Assembly (NCBI GenBank): GCA_949130485.1
Contig: OX422190.1
Coordinates: 1,053,001-1,117,000, forward strand
DNA length: 64,000 nucleotides
Reading direction: 5' to 3'
Source of the DNA: Agelas oroides
Lineage: Eukaryota > Porifera > Demospongiae > Agelasida > Agelasidae
The notes beneath the pieces were generated by a model, which was not told the origin of the DNA, searched no databases, and saw only the letters and a program-made list of their open reading frames with translations. The position numbers were made by a program, and so were the translations under genes. Within the stretch, counting starts at the first letter, position 1. Each line of letters starts with the position of its first letter. This document shows, piece after piece, positions 50,201 through 64,000 of this stretch.

Positions 50201-53200
50201 GTATTTCAGGTCAATATAGACCTTTTGTGTGAGGGTGATGGTTAAACATCACGCTGCTATGGTGACACTGTTTTTTTAACTACAATTTTGACAGCTCAAA
50301 TTTAAACTATGGAAGTCTTAAGCTGTACGGTTGATTTGAACAAAATCATCCACGTTTGATTATGTGCAGCAAAAAATTTGCCAACCCCATGATATGTCCT
50401 AGGGTACTGATCTCCTGTCCCATGGTACAACTTATTACCCTATGGTTCGTCCTATGGCACCGTTACTGACTTATGGTATCAACACTGACGTGTAGATCAA
50501 TAAAAAGCAGGCATCACCATAGCAAACATTATTATTTTTTAGCCACGCCTTTCACAAAAACTTGATAACTGCCTTACTCAAACAAAATCATCATTACAAC
50601 ACTGCTATTTCTTAGCTATGCCCCTTTTTGCACAACCACCTTTACAGACCTAGCCTCGTTCCCAGGCCACTCCCAGATTTTATCTCGCAACGGTGAAAAA
50701 ACCCCTGATTTTTCTCCATGGCTGCGAGATCAAATCTGAGAGTGGCCTGGGAACAAGGCTATTACAGACTTTCTGTTAGGATCGTTCGGTTATAGCACAA
50801 CAGATTTCAATTGTTTTTTTTTTTTGTTTTTTTTTTACTTATGTCGATCTGTTAACTCCCTACCTGCTGATACTGCGGAGCACAGGTGCACAAGAGGGCT
50901 CTCGTAGGAGAAGATTCTGTTGTAGCGCTGCTTGGCCTGTGAGTATGCAGTGAAGTACAGGGCTCTATTGTATGGAGAGAGGAACAAAAGAAATAAAACA
51001 GTGAACACATGCTGTTGTGCCTTTGAGGTAGAGGCCAGACAAATTATGCTGAGGTTACCCCCAACAGTCCTTATAAGGAAGGTAGTAAGTAGCTTACATC
51101 ATGCAAGAACAGTTCATACTGTGAGAACAACAAAAGATGTATTCTATGGGAATCTAGTTTGTTGTACAGAACAACAAAAGAAGTACTCTATGGGAGCCTA
51201 GACCCAACCCACAGAGGAAAGGGTCTGGTGACACAAGTCTGAATTCCTGTGCTTACTCCAAAATTTGTGAAACCGACCAATGGAATCATGGCATTAAAAT
51301 GGGGAATACTGCTACTACCACTTGAAAGCGCTTCATTTTCCACACACAAACCAACTGAACCACAAAGACCTTTGTGGGTTGGAAACACAAACGCTAATCA
51401 TGCACTGGGAATGGGCTCTTATGTTCAACCACTTCAGGTAAAGGATAGGGCCTTCACAGACCTGGTTGGTATGATTCCGAATAAGCTGGGTGTCAGTCCT
51501 TTGAACAATGCTTGTATCCCTTCTGTAGCCAGAAGATATCTGCAGAGAAAACAGCAAAGACCTAGAATAATGTTCCCTATCTCTTACTCCATCACACTGA
51601 CTGCTGGAAACCTGAACAGCTAGAATAACATTCCCTTCTCTCTATTGTGCTGACTGCTACAGATTCAACCTGAAACACACATAAAATTGAACACAGGTTT
51701 TCTTGTTGAGCTGTGGCTTAGGAAGGGATCAGGTTGGCATCTACATCTGCAACAGATTTACAAGCAACCCTTTCTTTGACCAGCTCCAAAATTTTGATAT
51801 CTTGTTATGAGAGCAAGCATGTCCTACAACCTCCGGTGAGAAGACAGCTGAATTTCTCAAGAGAGGGCCATATACCTACCAGTGATAAGAGTTATGATCT
51901 GCCCTAGATGATCTGATACAGTCTTGAAGTCAACACTACATGTACCAACCCATGTGCAAACTACACAGCCAGTGAATAACACTATGAATATTCTTGTGGA
52001 TTAAAAATAAAGTTGTGAATTAGTAAGAAAACAGCCATGAATTTTTGTAAATAAAAAAGATAATGACTTCAATGAATACTTGGAACTGGAACAAAAAATG
52101 CATTCTTCAGAGAGTCAATTTGTACCAGAGCACATGCTCAGAAGGTGAGCAGAGCATTCTTTGAATGGCCACAAATTAGAGAGAGAAATAGCCACAACTG
52201 AACAGAGTGATGTATAATTCATGAATTTTGTAAGATCAGCACTATCTTATTAGCTTTAAACATCTTGGAAATAAAGAGGTGTTTAATATTACAACCACTG
52301 AGCAGAATAGTAGCTCAAGCCAGGAGCCCTGGGTTCAATTTCTGGCAACTGCCGACTTATCACTTATCTCTCTCTCCTCATAACATGTTTATGTTATCTG
52401 GAGACGAAACTAGATGCAACAACATTCAAAAGCTTCCAAGCTATCACTAGCATAGTCTGTCAAGCTAGAGTAGCTCTCACCCTCCAGAAAACTTGACTGG
52501 AAGGTGGGAGATGGTCTAGCTTGATAGACCACCACTGGTAGCCAGCCTACCTTATGTAGTATACTGGTCGTGGTAGTTCCAGTGTGGCTGTTCTAGCTGG
52601 TAGTTGATGTCCGAGAGTTACCGTTTCCTGAAAAAAGGTAGACACTTGTCTCCTCACCTGGAGTACATTCTGGCCCACTGTCGACTAGAGGAGATAAATC
52701 AAAAGAAGAATCAATGTAAATTTTATCAACAAATCTATTGTTCTTTTCACCACAGTCTAACACCTAATTCCGAAGCACAAGAGATTTCAAATCAATTGTG
52801 ATTTCTGATCTCTTATTTCTGATCAATCTGGTACTCATTTTTCTGACTTTACTGATGGTATACAGACATAAACTTAATCAAGCTAATTTCTATAGTTTAC
52901 TAACACAAACAGGTACTTCCAACTGATTTCTAGCTTTACTGATTTTAGTTTCAATTTCGACAGTAGATGAGTTTTCAATTTTGTTGTAACTGAACAGGTT
53001 TTGTCTACAAAGCAAGGATCATCATGTCTTTACCTGTAATCTGGTCTTCACTACTTCCAGAGGACAAGTCACAGTTGTACCAGCTGCCCCAGCGAGACTA
53101 AATAAAGTGAGAGAGGGAGGGAGGGGCTTCAACTAACAATTGATGCATGGTTACAGTAGTTCCTTAGTTATCTTATAGAATTTACTATTAACTTACCCTC

Positions 53201-53235
53201 CAGCAATAAAGTGTGTGATTGGGTCAACAGGCATG
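47074..53235 (-). CDS. SLC25A36: Mitochondrial pyrimidine nucleotide carrier, SLC25A33/36 type
   Basis: Ten minus-strand exons, 53198-53235, 53034-53097, 52551-52627, 51462-51539, 50864-50964, 50085-50151, 49064-49161, 48690-48842, 47451-47499 and 47074-47251, give 300 aa with every junction in phase. The three repeats of the carrier fold are visible: THFIAGG...CPLEVVKTRLQ, then TSPIWVVKTQMQLD with GLRGFYRGLTASYAG, then SMCYPHEVCRTRLRQ with GLYGGMSAHLFRVVPNTAIV. The variant second signature (S/N-PIW-x-x-KT) is typical of PNC1/SLC25A33/SLC25A36/Rim2, which exchange pyrimidine nucleotides across the inner mitochondrial membrane. One protein here appears to stand for the vertebrate pair. The short Met-Pro-Val start lacks the usual N-terminal extension. 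The gene is head to head with the PXYLP1-like gene. Confidence 0.95.
47700..48130. repeat. 57 bp tandem repeat, about seven copies
   Basis: Unit GTGAGCCCCACCCTGAACGA followed by AGATCAGTGACTTCAAGCAC and GGTGATGAGCTTGAAAT. The unit is a multiple of 3, so long open frames appear on both strands. It lies in the carrier intron between exons 47451-47499 and 48690-48842. Confidence 0.95.
48203..48588. mobile_element. Nested hairpin elements
   Basis: An inner hairpin at 48203-48315 pairs TTATAGCATAGGTGCCAGGG and GGATTTATGGC with GCCATAAATCCCTGGCCACC and TGTGCTATAA. Just outside it, ATATATCCCACCT (48321-48333) is inverted at 48576-48588. These are probably two adjacent foldback MITEs in the same carrier intron. 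Confidence 0.75.
49250..49400. repeat. Imperfect repeat of GTCCTATGGTATCAATACT
   Basis: Several copies of a unit near 20-30 bp in the carrier intron between exons 49064-49161 and 50085-50151; degenerate copies recur near 50400-50480. Confidence 0.85.
50650..50760. mobile_element. Hairpin copy of the TAGCCTCGTTCCCAGGC repeat
   Basis: TAGCCTCGTTCCCAGGCCAC and TCCCAGATTTTATCTCGCA pair with TGCGAGATCAAATCTGAGA and GTGGCCTGGGAACAAGGCTA around a loop with CGGTGAAAAAACCCC. This is the best-preserved full-length member of the family seen here. Confidence 0.85.
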
Positions 53236-53826
53236 GTACTGGTGGTCTTTTTGTATATCTCAATTTGTGTTTCTGATGAAGCTTGCATGAAGCAGTTCTC
53301 ACTGAAAGTTCAGTGCATACAGTAGTGTTTCTGTTTGCGTTTCTGACAGCGTGTGCACGAAGCAGCTCTCATCAGCAGCTACAGTGACAACAGCGAAGCC
53401 AACACTTCATTGACTTAGTGCGCTTGCACTTGAACCGAGTTGTCCAAGACCTCTTCTCGCCTGCTGTGCGGGGAGCTTCCAGCATCCCTGGTACACTGAT
53501 ACCGTCCCTAATAGGAGAGAAAGTGCTCTATTTGACAATCTAAGTGCTTCTCAGTACGTAGACTCGTAGTAACTTCTCTATACCGCTCTGTCTATAGCTC
53601 TAGCTCTTCAACAAAAGCAATTTTTGATTGGCTGCGTGGTGATGTGGAGTACACGTGGTGACGTCGAATGTTCACATGGTAAAAACGTGGCGGCGGGCGT
53701 AGCCGCATAAACACATGCTCTACTTGCTTCGTTCCCAAGCAAAGGTAAGTATTTGTGCGTGATCTGGGAACGAGACTAGCAGTAAATCGTTTGTGACCGG
53801 CCGGCTGGCCAGGCGCGCGCGAAACT
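53236..53826. promoter_or_regulatory. Shared upstream region of the carrier and the PXYLP1-like gene
   Basis: About 590 bp lie between the divergent starts. The segment near 53620-53730 contains GATTGGCTGCGTGGTGA, ACGTGGTGACGTCGAATG and CATGGTAAAAACGTGGCGGC (CCAAT-, CRE- and YY1-like words). This is consistent with a bidirectional promoter but not proven. Confidence 0.4.
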
Positions 53827-53914
53827 ATGGTGGGAGCGAATAATTCGCGAGATCATTTTCTGAGTATGAAAAGAAAAACGGTGCTGTACTTGGGTCTTCT
53901 ACTTCTTTGTGGTG
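53827..53914 (+). CDS. Possible first exon of the PXYLP1-like gene
   Basis: ATG at 53827 opens MVGANNSRDHFLSMKRKTVL followed by YLGLLLLCGG, up to donor GGTG|GTAAGG. This is a good hydrophobic N-terminus. It ends in phase 1, which would fit an acceptor at AAAG|AGG (54333/54334) leading in frame into the large exon. No other evidence links them. Confidence 0.3.
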
Positions 53915-54389
53915 GTAAGGTCACCGGATATTCTACTTCCACTAAGGGTATACCCTATTTGAGGAGAATTGTGTCTAGTCCAGCATAGGTCGTGTAGTCG
54001 TTGAGTACATAGTAGATAGTAGAGGTCTACTGTCAAGGCTTATGGAGTCTTGAGGAGCATTTCAATTTATGAGGCTGAGGTGGTCTTTTAATTATGTGCT
54101 ATGAAAGTGTCTCGAGGCTGTAAACCCTTCTCTGAGCATCCAGTTTCCAAGGTATTATGTCATATTGGAACTCAAGTGCTAAGTGTGGAGGCCGGTAAGA
54201 TCTGTTAGTGTGTTGACGTGAATAACACAAGTTGGAGACACTTCCTACTGAACTTCTCATTTATTTTCACATGCTTTCTGTGCTCACACAATGTTTAATA
54301 TAACGTAATGCCATGGAAACCGGGTGCTTAAAGAGGAGTCTATTGGAAAAGTAATTCTCAATAAGGGTATACGTCTATCTCTTTTGCCG

Positions 54390-55817
54390 ATGATTTTTAT
54401 GTATACAGGAGGACTTATGTGGGTATATATTCTCTACACCGACAATCCCTCTTCTGACAGCGCAGTAGACTTAAAAACATATTTTGAGAGACAATGTGAG
54501 TTGAATCCTCGAGTGTGTAAGGAGTTCTACTCGCGGTTAGACCGGTACTGCCATCACACACTTTTGAACACATCTCGTGGAAGTGAAGGCAACTTGCGTT
54601 TTGCAAGTGGAGGCAATGCCTTTGAGCTTGTTCATGTCAACATTCTTGTAAGGCATGGAGATCGTACTCCAGCCTCGACATTCAGAATTGGCTCACCTCG
54701 ATTCTACCAATGTGGACTGGTAGACGGAAACCAAAATTGGAAAGGCCTGAAGGATTTTCCGCAGCTCTCTCCACTCCCTCCCACAGCAAGAATTAAAACT
54801 GCTTACTTAAAGATGTTTCCTGGTACAGACAGCAAGCGTTGTGGGATGGGTTTGCTCACAAACCTAGGATTTCAACAGCTTCATGCACTGGGCACCCTTA
54901 TGAAGCACAAGTATGCCACATTCATTGGAGATTCTTTTGCTAATGCTAAAAGGATATTTGTACACTCGACCGACTATCCAAGAACTATTCACAGTGCAGC
55001 CTCTTTTCTGTTGGGGTTCTTGCCTGACAGTTCACAGATTAGGCAATCCACTGCTATTCATGTATCCCGAGGCTCTGCACTTCAAGCTGCACCCATAGGT
55101 ATCAAATTGGCATATGGCTTTTGTGTTCGTGAAGTTCCATTCCGGATACGTGAAATGAAAACATATTATTCCACTGAGAAGAGAGTCTGGCATCCATTAA
55201 TGGAGCGTCTCTGTGACATGTTCAATCTCCCAAACAGGAATGAGCCAATAATCCAGGATTTGTTTGACCACATTGCAGTGAGGGCCTGCAACACACGTCT
55301 CCTCCCTTGTAACCGTCAAGGAAAATGTGTAGACTACACATTTGCAAAAAAGCTCTTTGACTTCACAGACTGGTCATGGAGTCACAGGTATCCACCTAAC
55401 TCTTCCACCCTAGTTGCAATGACCTTTATAAGACACACACTGCTTGATATGATGGGCAATGCAATCAACCACAGACCCCCAGATATGAAATTTATGCTCT
55501 CTTTCGCCCACGATTCGACTCTTGTGAGAGTTTTAGCTGCTGTAGGTATAGTGCTGGATGAATGGGTGCCATATGCTTCAAGGATTGTGTTTGAACTATG
55601 GAGAAAGAGAGACTCTAAACAGGATTTGTACTATGTGAGGATGCTTTTCAATGGTACCCCCATCACCAATAGAATTCCTATGCTACAACAGTATCAGAGA
55701 ACTCGAGAAGAGACTGGTTTAAATCTTGTGCAGTTTTCTGCGCTGAAGGAATACCTTACAACAGGAAAATACAGAGCTGTAGAATCATGGCTCAGTACCT
55801 GTGGCACTCGGAGATAG
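54390..55817 (+). CDS. PXYLP1: Histidine acid phosphatase family protein, PXYLP1-like
   Basis: A large uninterrupted frame ends at TAG 55815-55817. The first in-frame ATG is at 54390 (475 aa); open sequence extends back to about 54309 with a stop at 54306, so an upstream exon may supply the true start. The N-terminus has one hydrophobic segment (MIFMYTGGLMWVYILYT), consistent with a type II Golgi membrane protein. The catalytic N-motif LVRHGDRTP is at residues 86-94 and the C-terminal catalytic HD is in SFAHDSTLVRVL near residue 374. Both are signatures of branch-2 histidine phosphatases. HSTDYPRTIHSAASFLLGFLP supplies the substrate-side block. PXYLP1 removes the 2-phosphate from xylose in the proteoglycan linker. 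Orthology rests on overall layout and neighbourhood; another lysosomal or acid phosphatase relative is possible. Confidence 0.75.
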   Translation: MIFMYTGGLMWVYILYTDNPSSDSAVDLKTYFERQCELNPRVCKEFYSRLDRYCHHTLLNTSRGSEGNLRFASGGNAFELVHVNILVRHGDRTPASTFRIGSPRFYQCGLVDGNQNWKGLKDFPQLSPLPPTARIKTAYLKMFPGTDSKRCGMGLLTNLGFQQLHALGTLMKHKYATFIGDSFANAKRIFVHSTDYPRTIHSAASFLLGFLPDSSQIRQSTAIHVSRGSALQAAPIGIKLAYGFCVREVPFRIREMKTYYSTEKRVWHPLMERLCDMFNLPNRNEPIIQDLFDHIAVRACNTRLLPCNRQGKCVDYTFAKKLFDFTDWSWSHRYPPNSSTLVAMTFIRHTLLDMMGNAINHRPPDMKFMLSFAHDSTLVRVLAAVGIVLDEWVPYASRIVFELWRKRDSKQDLYYVRMLFNGTPITNRIPMLQQYQRTREETGLNLVQFSALKEYLTTGKYRAVESWLSTCGTRR

Positions 55818-56098
55818 AAATCAAGCTAAAGTATGTTGTGATTGACTGTTTTTCCTTTTTTAAGTTATATGTCACATACTATTTCACTCTCTGATCAGTA
55901 CTATACTCCATTCAGTTACAGAAGTATTTTCAACCCCCAGGGCATGGCAAACATCTCAGTTACACCATAGATAATATATACCCGTCGGTATGTATTATCT
56001 ATGGTTACACTCATCAAAATGTTAATATCCTACTACTCTCAGCCCCACGTTATTAGCCCCGCCCCCTAATTGGTTTCCACGGAAACGGCCAAACTGTC

Positions 56099-61486
<5,388 letters not shown>

Positions 61487-61514
<28 letters not shown>

Positions 61515-62068
61515 GGTTGTTGTGCATTAGCAGTCATTGTTAGCAGTCATTGCAGCACATTGTATGTGTGGTTCATGTAACACACAGTCATGATGCTAGC
61601 TAGGGTTGTTGTGCATTAGCAGTCATTGTTAGCAGTCATTGCAGCACATTGTATGTGTGGTTCATGTAACACACAGTCATGATGCTAGCTAGGGTTGTTG
61701 GCAGATGTTGTTAGCAGTCATTGCAGCACATTGTATGTGTGGTTCATGTAACACACAGTCATGATGCTAGCTAGGGTTGTTGGCAGATGTTGTTAGCAGT
61801 CATTGCAGCACATTGTATGTGTGGTTCATGTAACACACAGTCATGATGCTAGCTAGGGTTGTTGTGCATTAGCAGTCATTGTTAGCAGTCATTGCAGCAC
61901 ATTGTATGTGTGGTTCATGTAACACACAGTCATGATGCTAGCTAGGGTTGTTGGCAGATGTTGTTAGCAGTCATTGCAGCACATTGTATGTGTGGTTCAT
62001 GTAACACACAGTCATGATGCTAGCTAGGGTTGTTGGCAGATGTTGTTAGCAGTCATTGCAGCACACTG
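61487..62068. repeat. Tandem repeat of the LRRC34 3' end, about 85-97 bp unit
   Basis: Units contain GTAACACACAGTCATGATGC and TAGCTAGGGTTGTT, then GTTAGCAGTCATTGCAGCAC and ATTGTATGTGTGGTTCAT. The first unit overlaps the last nine codons and the TAG stop of LRRC34 (61512-61514). Confidence 0.95.
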
Positions 62069-63044
62069 TATGGTAGCTCGTGTTGACTAGCAAAAGTCAT
62101 GATAACTAAAAATAATCCCAGTTTGCATGTGAGTCTGGAAATTATAAATGAGGCTAAAATGACACCGTAAGTGATCGAATTTCCTGGTGGGGATAATATT
62201 TCCTAGGAAAAAGTTACGCTCGGCGATAAAATTTATCCAAACCTTTTGAGACAGCTGCACGAGATACTATTATACTATATGGATAAGGCCAGCTACCTGA
62301 CTGTCTTGCAGGATATAGCACAGTCCCCATCTCCCGGTCACCCCAGCACAGCTGATGAAGCCTGGTAAATATTGGCCAAATAGTGTCCTGTGCAGTGGGT
62401 GACTCTACATAACACATTGAGGCCTTAATTTCACAGGCAGCTGTGGTTTGTTGATAGTCCCACTAATACCAGGAATGTGGTTCCAAGAAGGCTTGCAAGC
62501 CTGCAAAGTGTTCTGTAAGATTTCTGTTGTGTCTGCTAGAATTTTGATTTTTAGAGCTCAAAAATAACCGTAGAAGATTTGATCACTTATCTGAAGCTCC
62601 ATTGATCCAATTATCTGAATCCTCCCAAAATATTTTCCATCCAGAAAGGAATCTGGTTTGAGTGTACACAAGTTATCTGAGGCCAATATAAGTATTTAAA
62701 TTAGGCTCTAGTAAACCTCACCGTGACCAGCACCACATGATTGTCATGTGATGCTGTGTGAAAGTTTGCTAATTTAACTCGAGCTTCATCATCCCTGTCC
62801 TTTGTATCCTGTGAACATCTTGGGGTGAGGTTTATGCTTGTAACGTGTGTGCTTTAAAGGTGCGTCGCTGTCCTTTAATTGTCGCTGAAAATGTCATTCA
62901 TTCATCCGTGTAACGTTCTTGTAACATTGAACAATTCACCACAATGACATGTTGTACAATATTTGGTCAGTGAAACCACACATTAAATTACGACGACACA
63001 CAACATCACATAGACTTCAATGACACACGTTGACATCACGCAGA
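62069..63044. other. Intergenic stretch
   Basis: No gene found. GTCCTGTGCAGTGGGTGACT (about 62387) also occurs near 16141, so a repeat is shared. About 62570-62720 contains TTATCTGAA-type words resembling decayed pogo ends. Confidence 0.5.
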
Positions 63045-63655
63045 TCAATACGTTGAACTGTAAGTGAACTCAGTTCGACCTCGACTGATACTGTCGCTGC
63101 GATACCTGCTGCTCTGCATCAGTTCCACTGCCCGATGAGCTCGCTCACGTACCTCCACGGCACTCACCTCCGAGAACTGTAGGTCAATCTAACCAAGAAA
63201 ATGAGAAGGACTTATCAAACTTCATGAGTGTAATCACTGGTACTAACTAGCCTCATGCCCAGGCTGCTCCTCCCCTGCAGAGGAGCAGCCTGGGTACGAG
63301 GCCAGGCTCTCCCCTCGCCCTGACGAAAGACGAAAAATAATTTTTTGTCAGGGCGAGGGGAGAGCCTGGGAATGAGGCTAGGTCCTAACTTTGTTCCCAG
63401 GATCTCCTCACTTGTGAACGAAAAATCAACAGAAAAGGGGTCAACTCGCTGCAAGATATGGAAGGTTGGATGAATGGACAATCCCGGGAACAAGGCCTCA
63501 TAATGTGCAAGTCAAATTTATCCATACTTCTTGAGGCTAAACATTGGTCCCATACTTATCTACAACCCTTGTGACATTACACTTCAGATACCTGAAATTG
63601 TTCTTTCCACATGTCTGCCAGGGCAGACTCAAACTTGCCGAGTTCATACTCTGAA
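63045..63655 (-). CDS. C-terminal end of an unidentified gene (runs off the right edge)
   Basis: Two minus-strand exons, 63592-63655 and 63045-63188 (TGA), join in phase 0. They encode SEYELGKFESALADMWKEQF then Q, and IDLQFSEVSAVEVRERAHRA followed by VELMQSSRYRSDSISRGRTE and FTYSSTY. The peptide is helical and charged with a Ser/Arg/Tyr-rich tail. No membrane segment or known motif is recognised. Upstream exons must lie beyond position 64000 or in the repeats between 63690 and 64000. Confidence 0.6.
63246..63383. mobile_element. Two adjacent hairpins of the CCTCGTxCCCAGGC family
   Basis: TAGCCTCATGCCCAGGCTGC pairs with GCAGCCTGGGTACGAGGC, then AGGCTCTCCCCTCGCCCTGA pairs with TCAGGGCGAGGGGAGAGCCT and GGGAATGAGGCTA. 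This suggests insertion of one element into another. Confidence 0.8.
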
Positions 63656-63694
63656 CTGAAGCAAACTAACCATAGACCCTGGTCATAGGACTGT

Positions 63695-63697
<3 letters not shown>

Positions 63698-63742
<45 letters not shown>

Positions 63743-64000
63743 AGGGTGGGGTAGGAAGATATGAATTATCATTGTGTGCATGCCAGAGGATGGGGAGGAG
63801 TAGATGTGTGCATGTGTGGAGGAGTGGAAGGAGTGAGGGTGTGATGTGCATGTGTGAAGGAGTGATATGCATGTGTGGAGGAGTGGAAGAAGTGTGAGTG
63901 CATGTGTGGAGGAGTGGAAGGAGTGAGGGTGTGATTGCATGTGTGAAGGAGTGAGGGTGTGATGTGCATGTATGAAGAGTGAGGGTGTATGATGACTCAC
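63698..64000. repeat. (TG)n followed by a GGAGTGGAAGGAGTGAGGGTG minisatellite
   Basis: A TG run at 63698-63740, then about 200 bp of imperfect repeats built from GCATGTGTGGAGGAGTGGAAGG, continuing to the window edge. Confidence 0.9.

Overview
This is eukaryotic DNA from an animal, gene-dense but heavily loaded with mini- and microsatellites. Nearly every gene is split by short GT-AG introns, and all exon junctions reported below were worked out by hand from splice sites, reading phase and family similarity. The gene set (EIF5A, LZIC, MYBBP1A, SLC25A33/36, LRRC34, PXYLP1-like, PRXL2B, AURKAIP1) is metazoan. A non-bilaterian invertebrate such as a sponge seems most likely from the compact gene structure and from a tandem family of secreted proteins, but that placement is inference and nothing here proves the phylum.

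Layout: 1-4153 (+) is the 3' part of a Ser/Pro-rich nuclear-type protein with SILK and RVxF-like protein phosphatase 1 docking motifs. 5783-6448 (-) is AURKAIP1/mS38. 6681-6754 (-) is tRNA-Arg(UCU). 7191-11141 (+) is EIF5A, whose single coding-region intron carries a 1.5 kb long-terminal-inverted-repeat element that encodes a stand-alone HIRAN domain. 13665-15097 (-) is a PRXL2B/selenoprotein U homologue with an in-frame TGA at the first position of its CxxC motif. 15239-17032 (+) is LZIC, head to head with it. 17337-37250 (-) is a 34-exon MYBBP1A gene. Its first intron holds a same-strand single-exon secreted-protein gene (31619-32545) and a 1.5 kb, 30-bp-unit satellite enclosed in an inverted repeat. 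38369-46134 (-) holds further copies of the secreted-protein gene, one intact and the others broken or fragmentary, plus parts of a small coiled-coil gene. 47074-53235 (-) is a 10-exon mitochondrial pyrimidine-nucleotide carrier (SLC25A33/36). 54390-55817 (+) is a histidine-acid-phosphatase-family protein resembling PXYLP1. 56099-61514 (+) is LRRC34 (10 exons). 63045-63655 (-) is the 3' end of an unidentified gene.

The genes share no single pathway; several serve translation, the nucleolus or mitochondria (EIF5A, mS38, MYBBP1A, the nucleotide carrier, a tRNA). The set is notable as a linkage group: as I recall the human map, the counterparts fall into three blocks (1p36, 3q23-q26 and 17p13), which suggests conserved ancestral linkage. 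The most unusual single items are the predicted selenocysteine in the PRXL2B homologue, the HIRAN-bearing inverted-repeat element, the satellite enclosed by an inverted repeat, and the birth-and-death secreted-protein cluster with one member nested in MYBBP1A.
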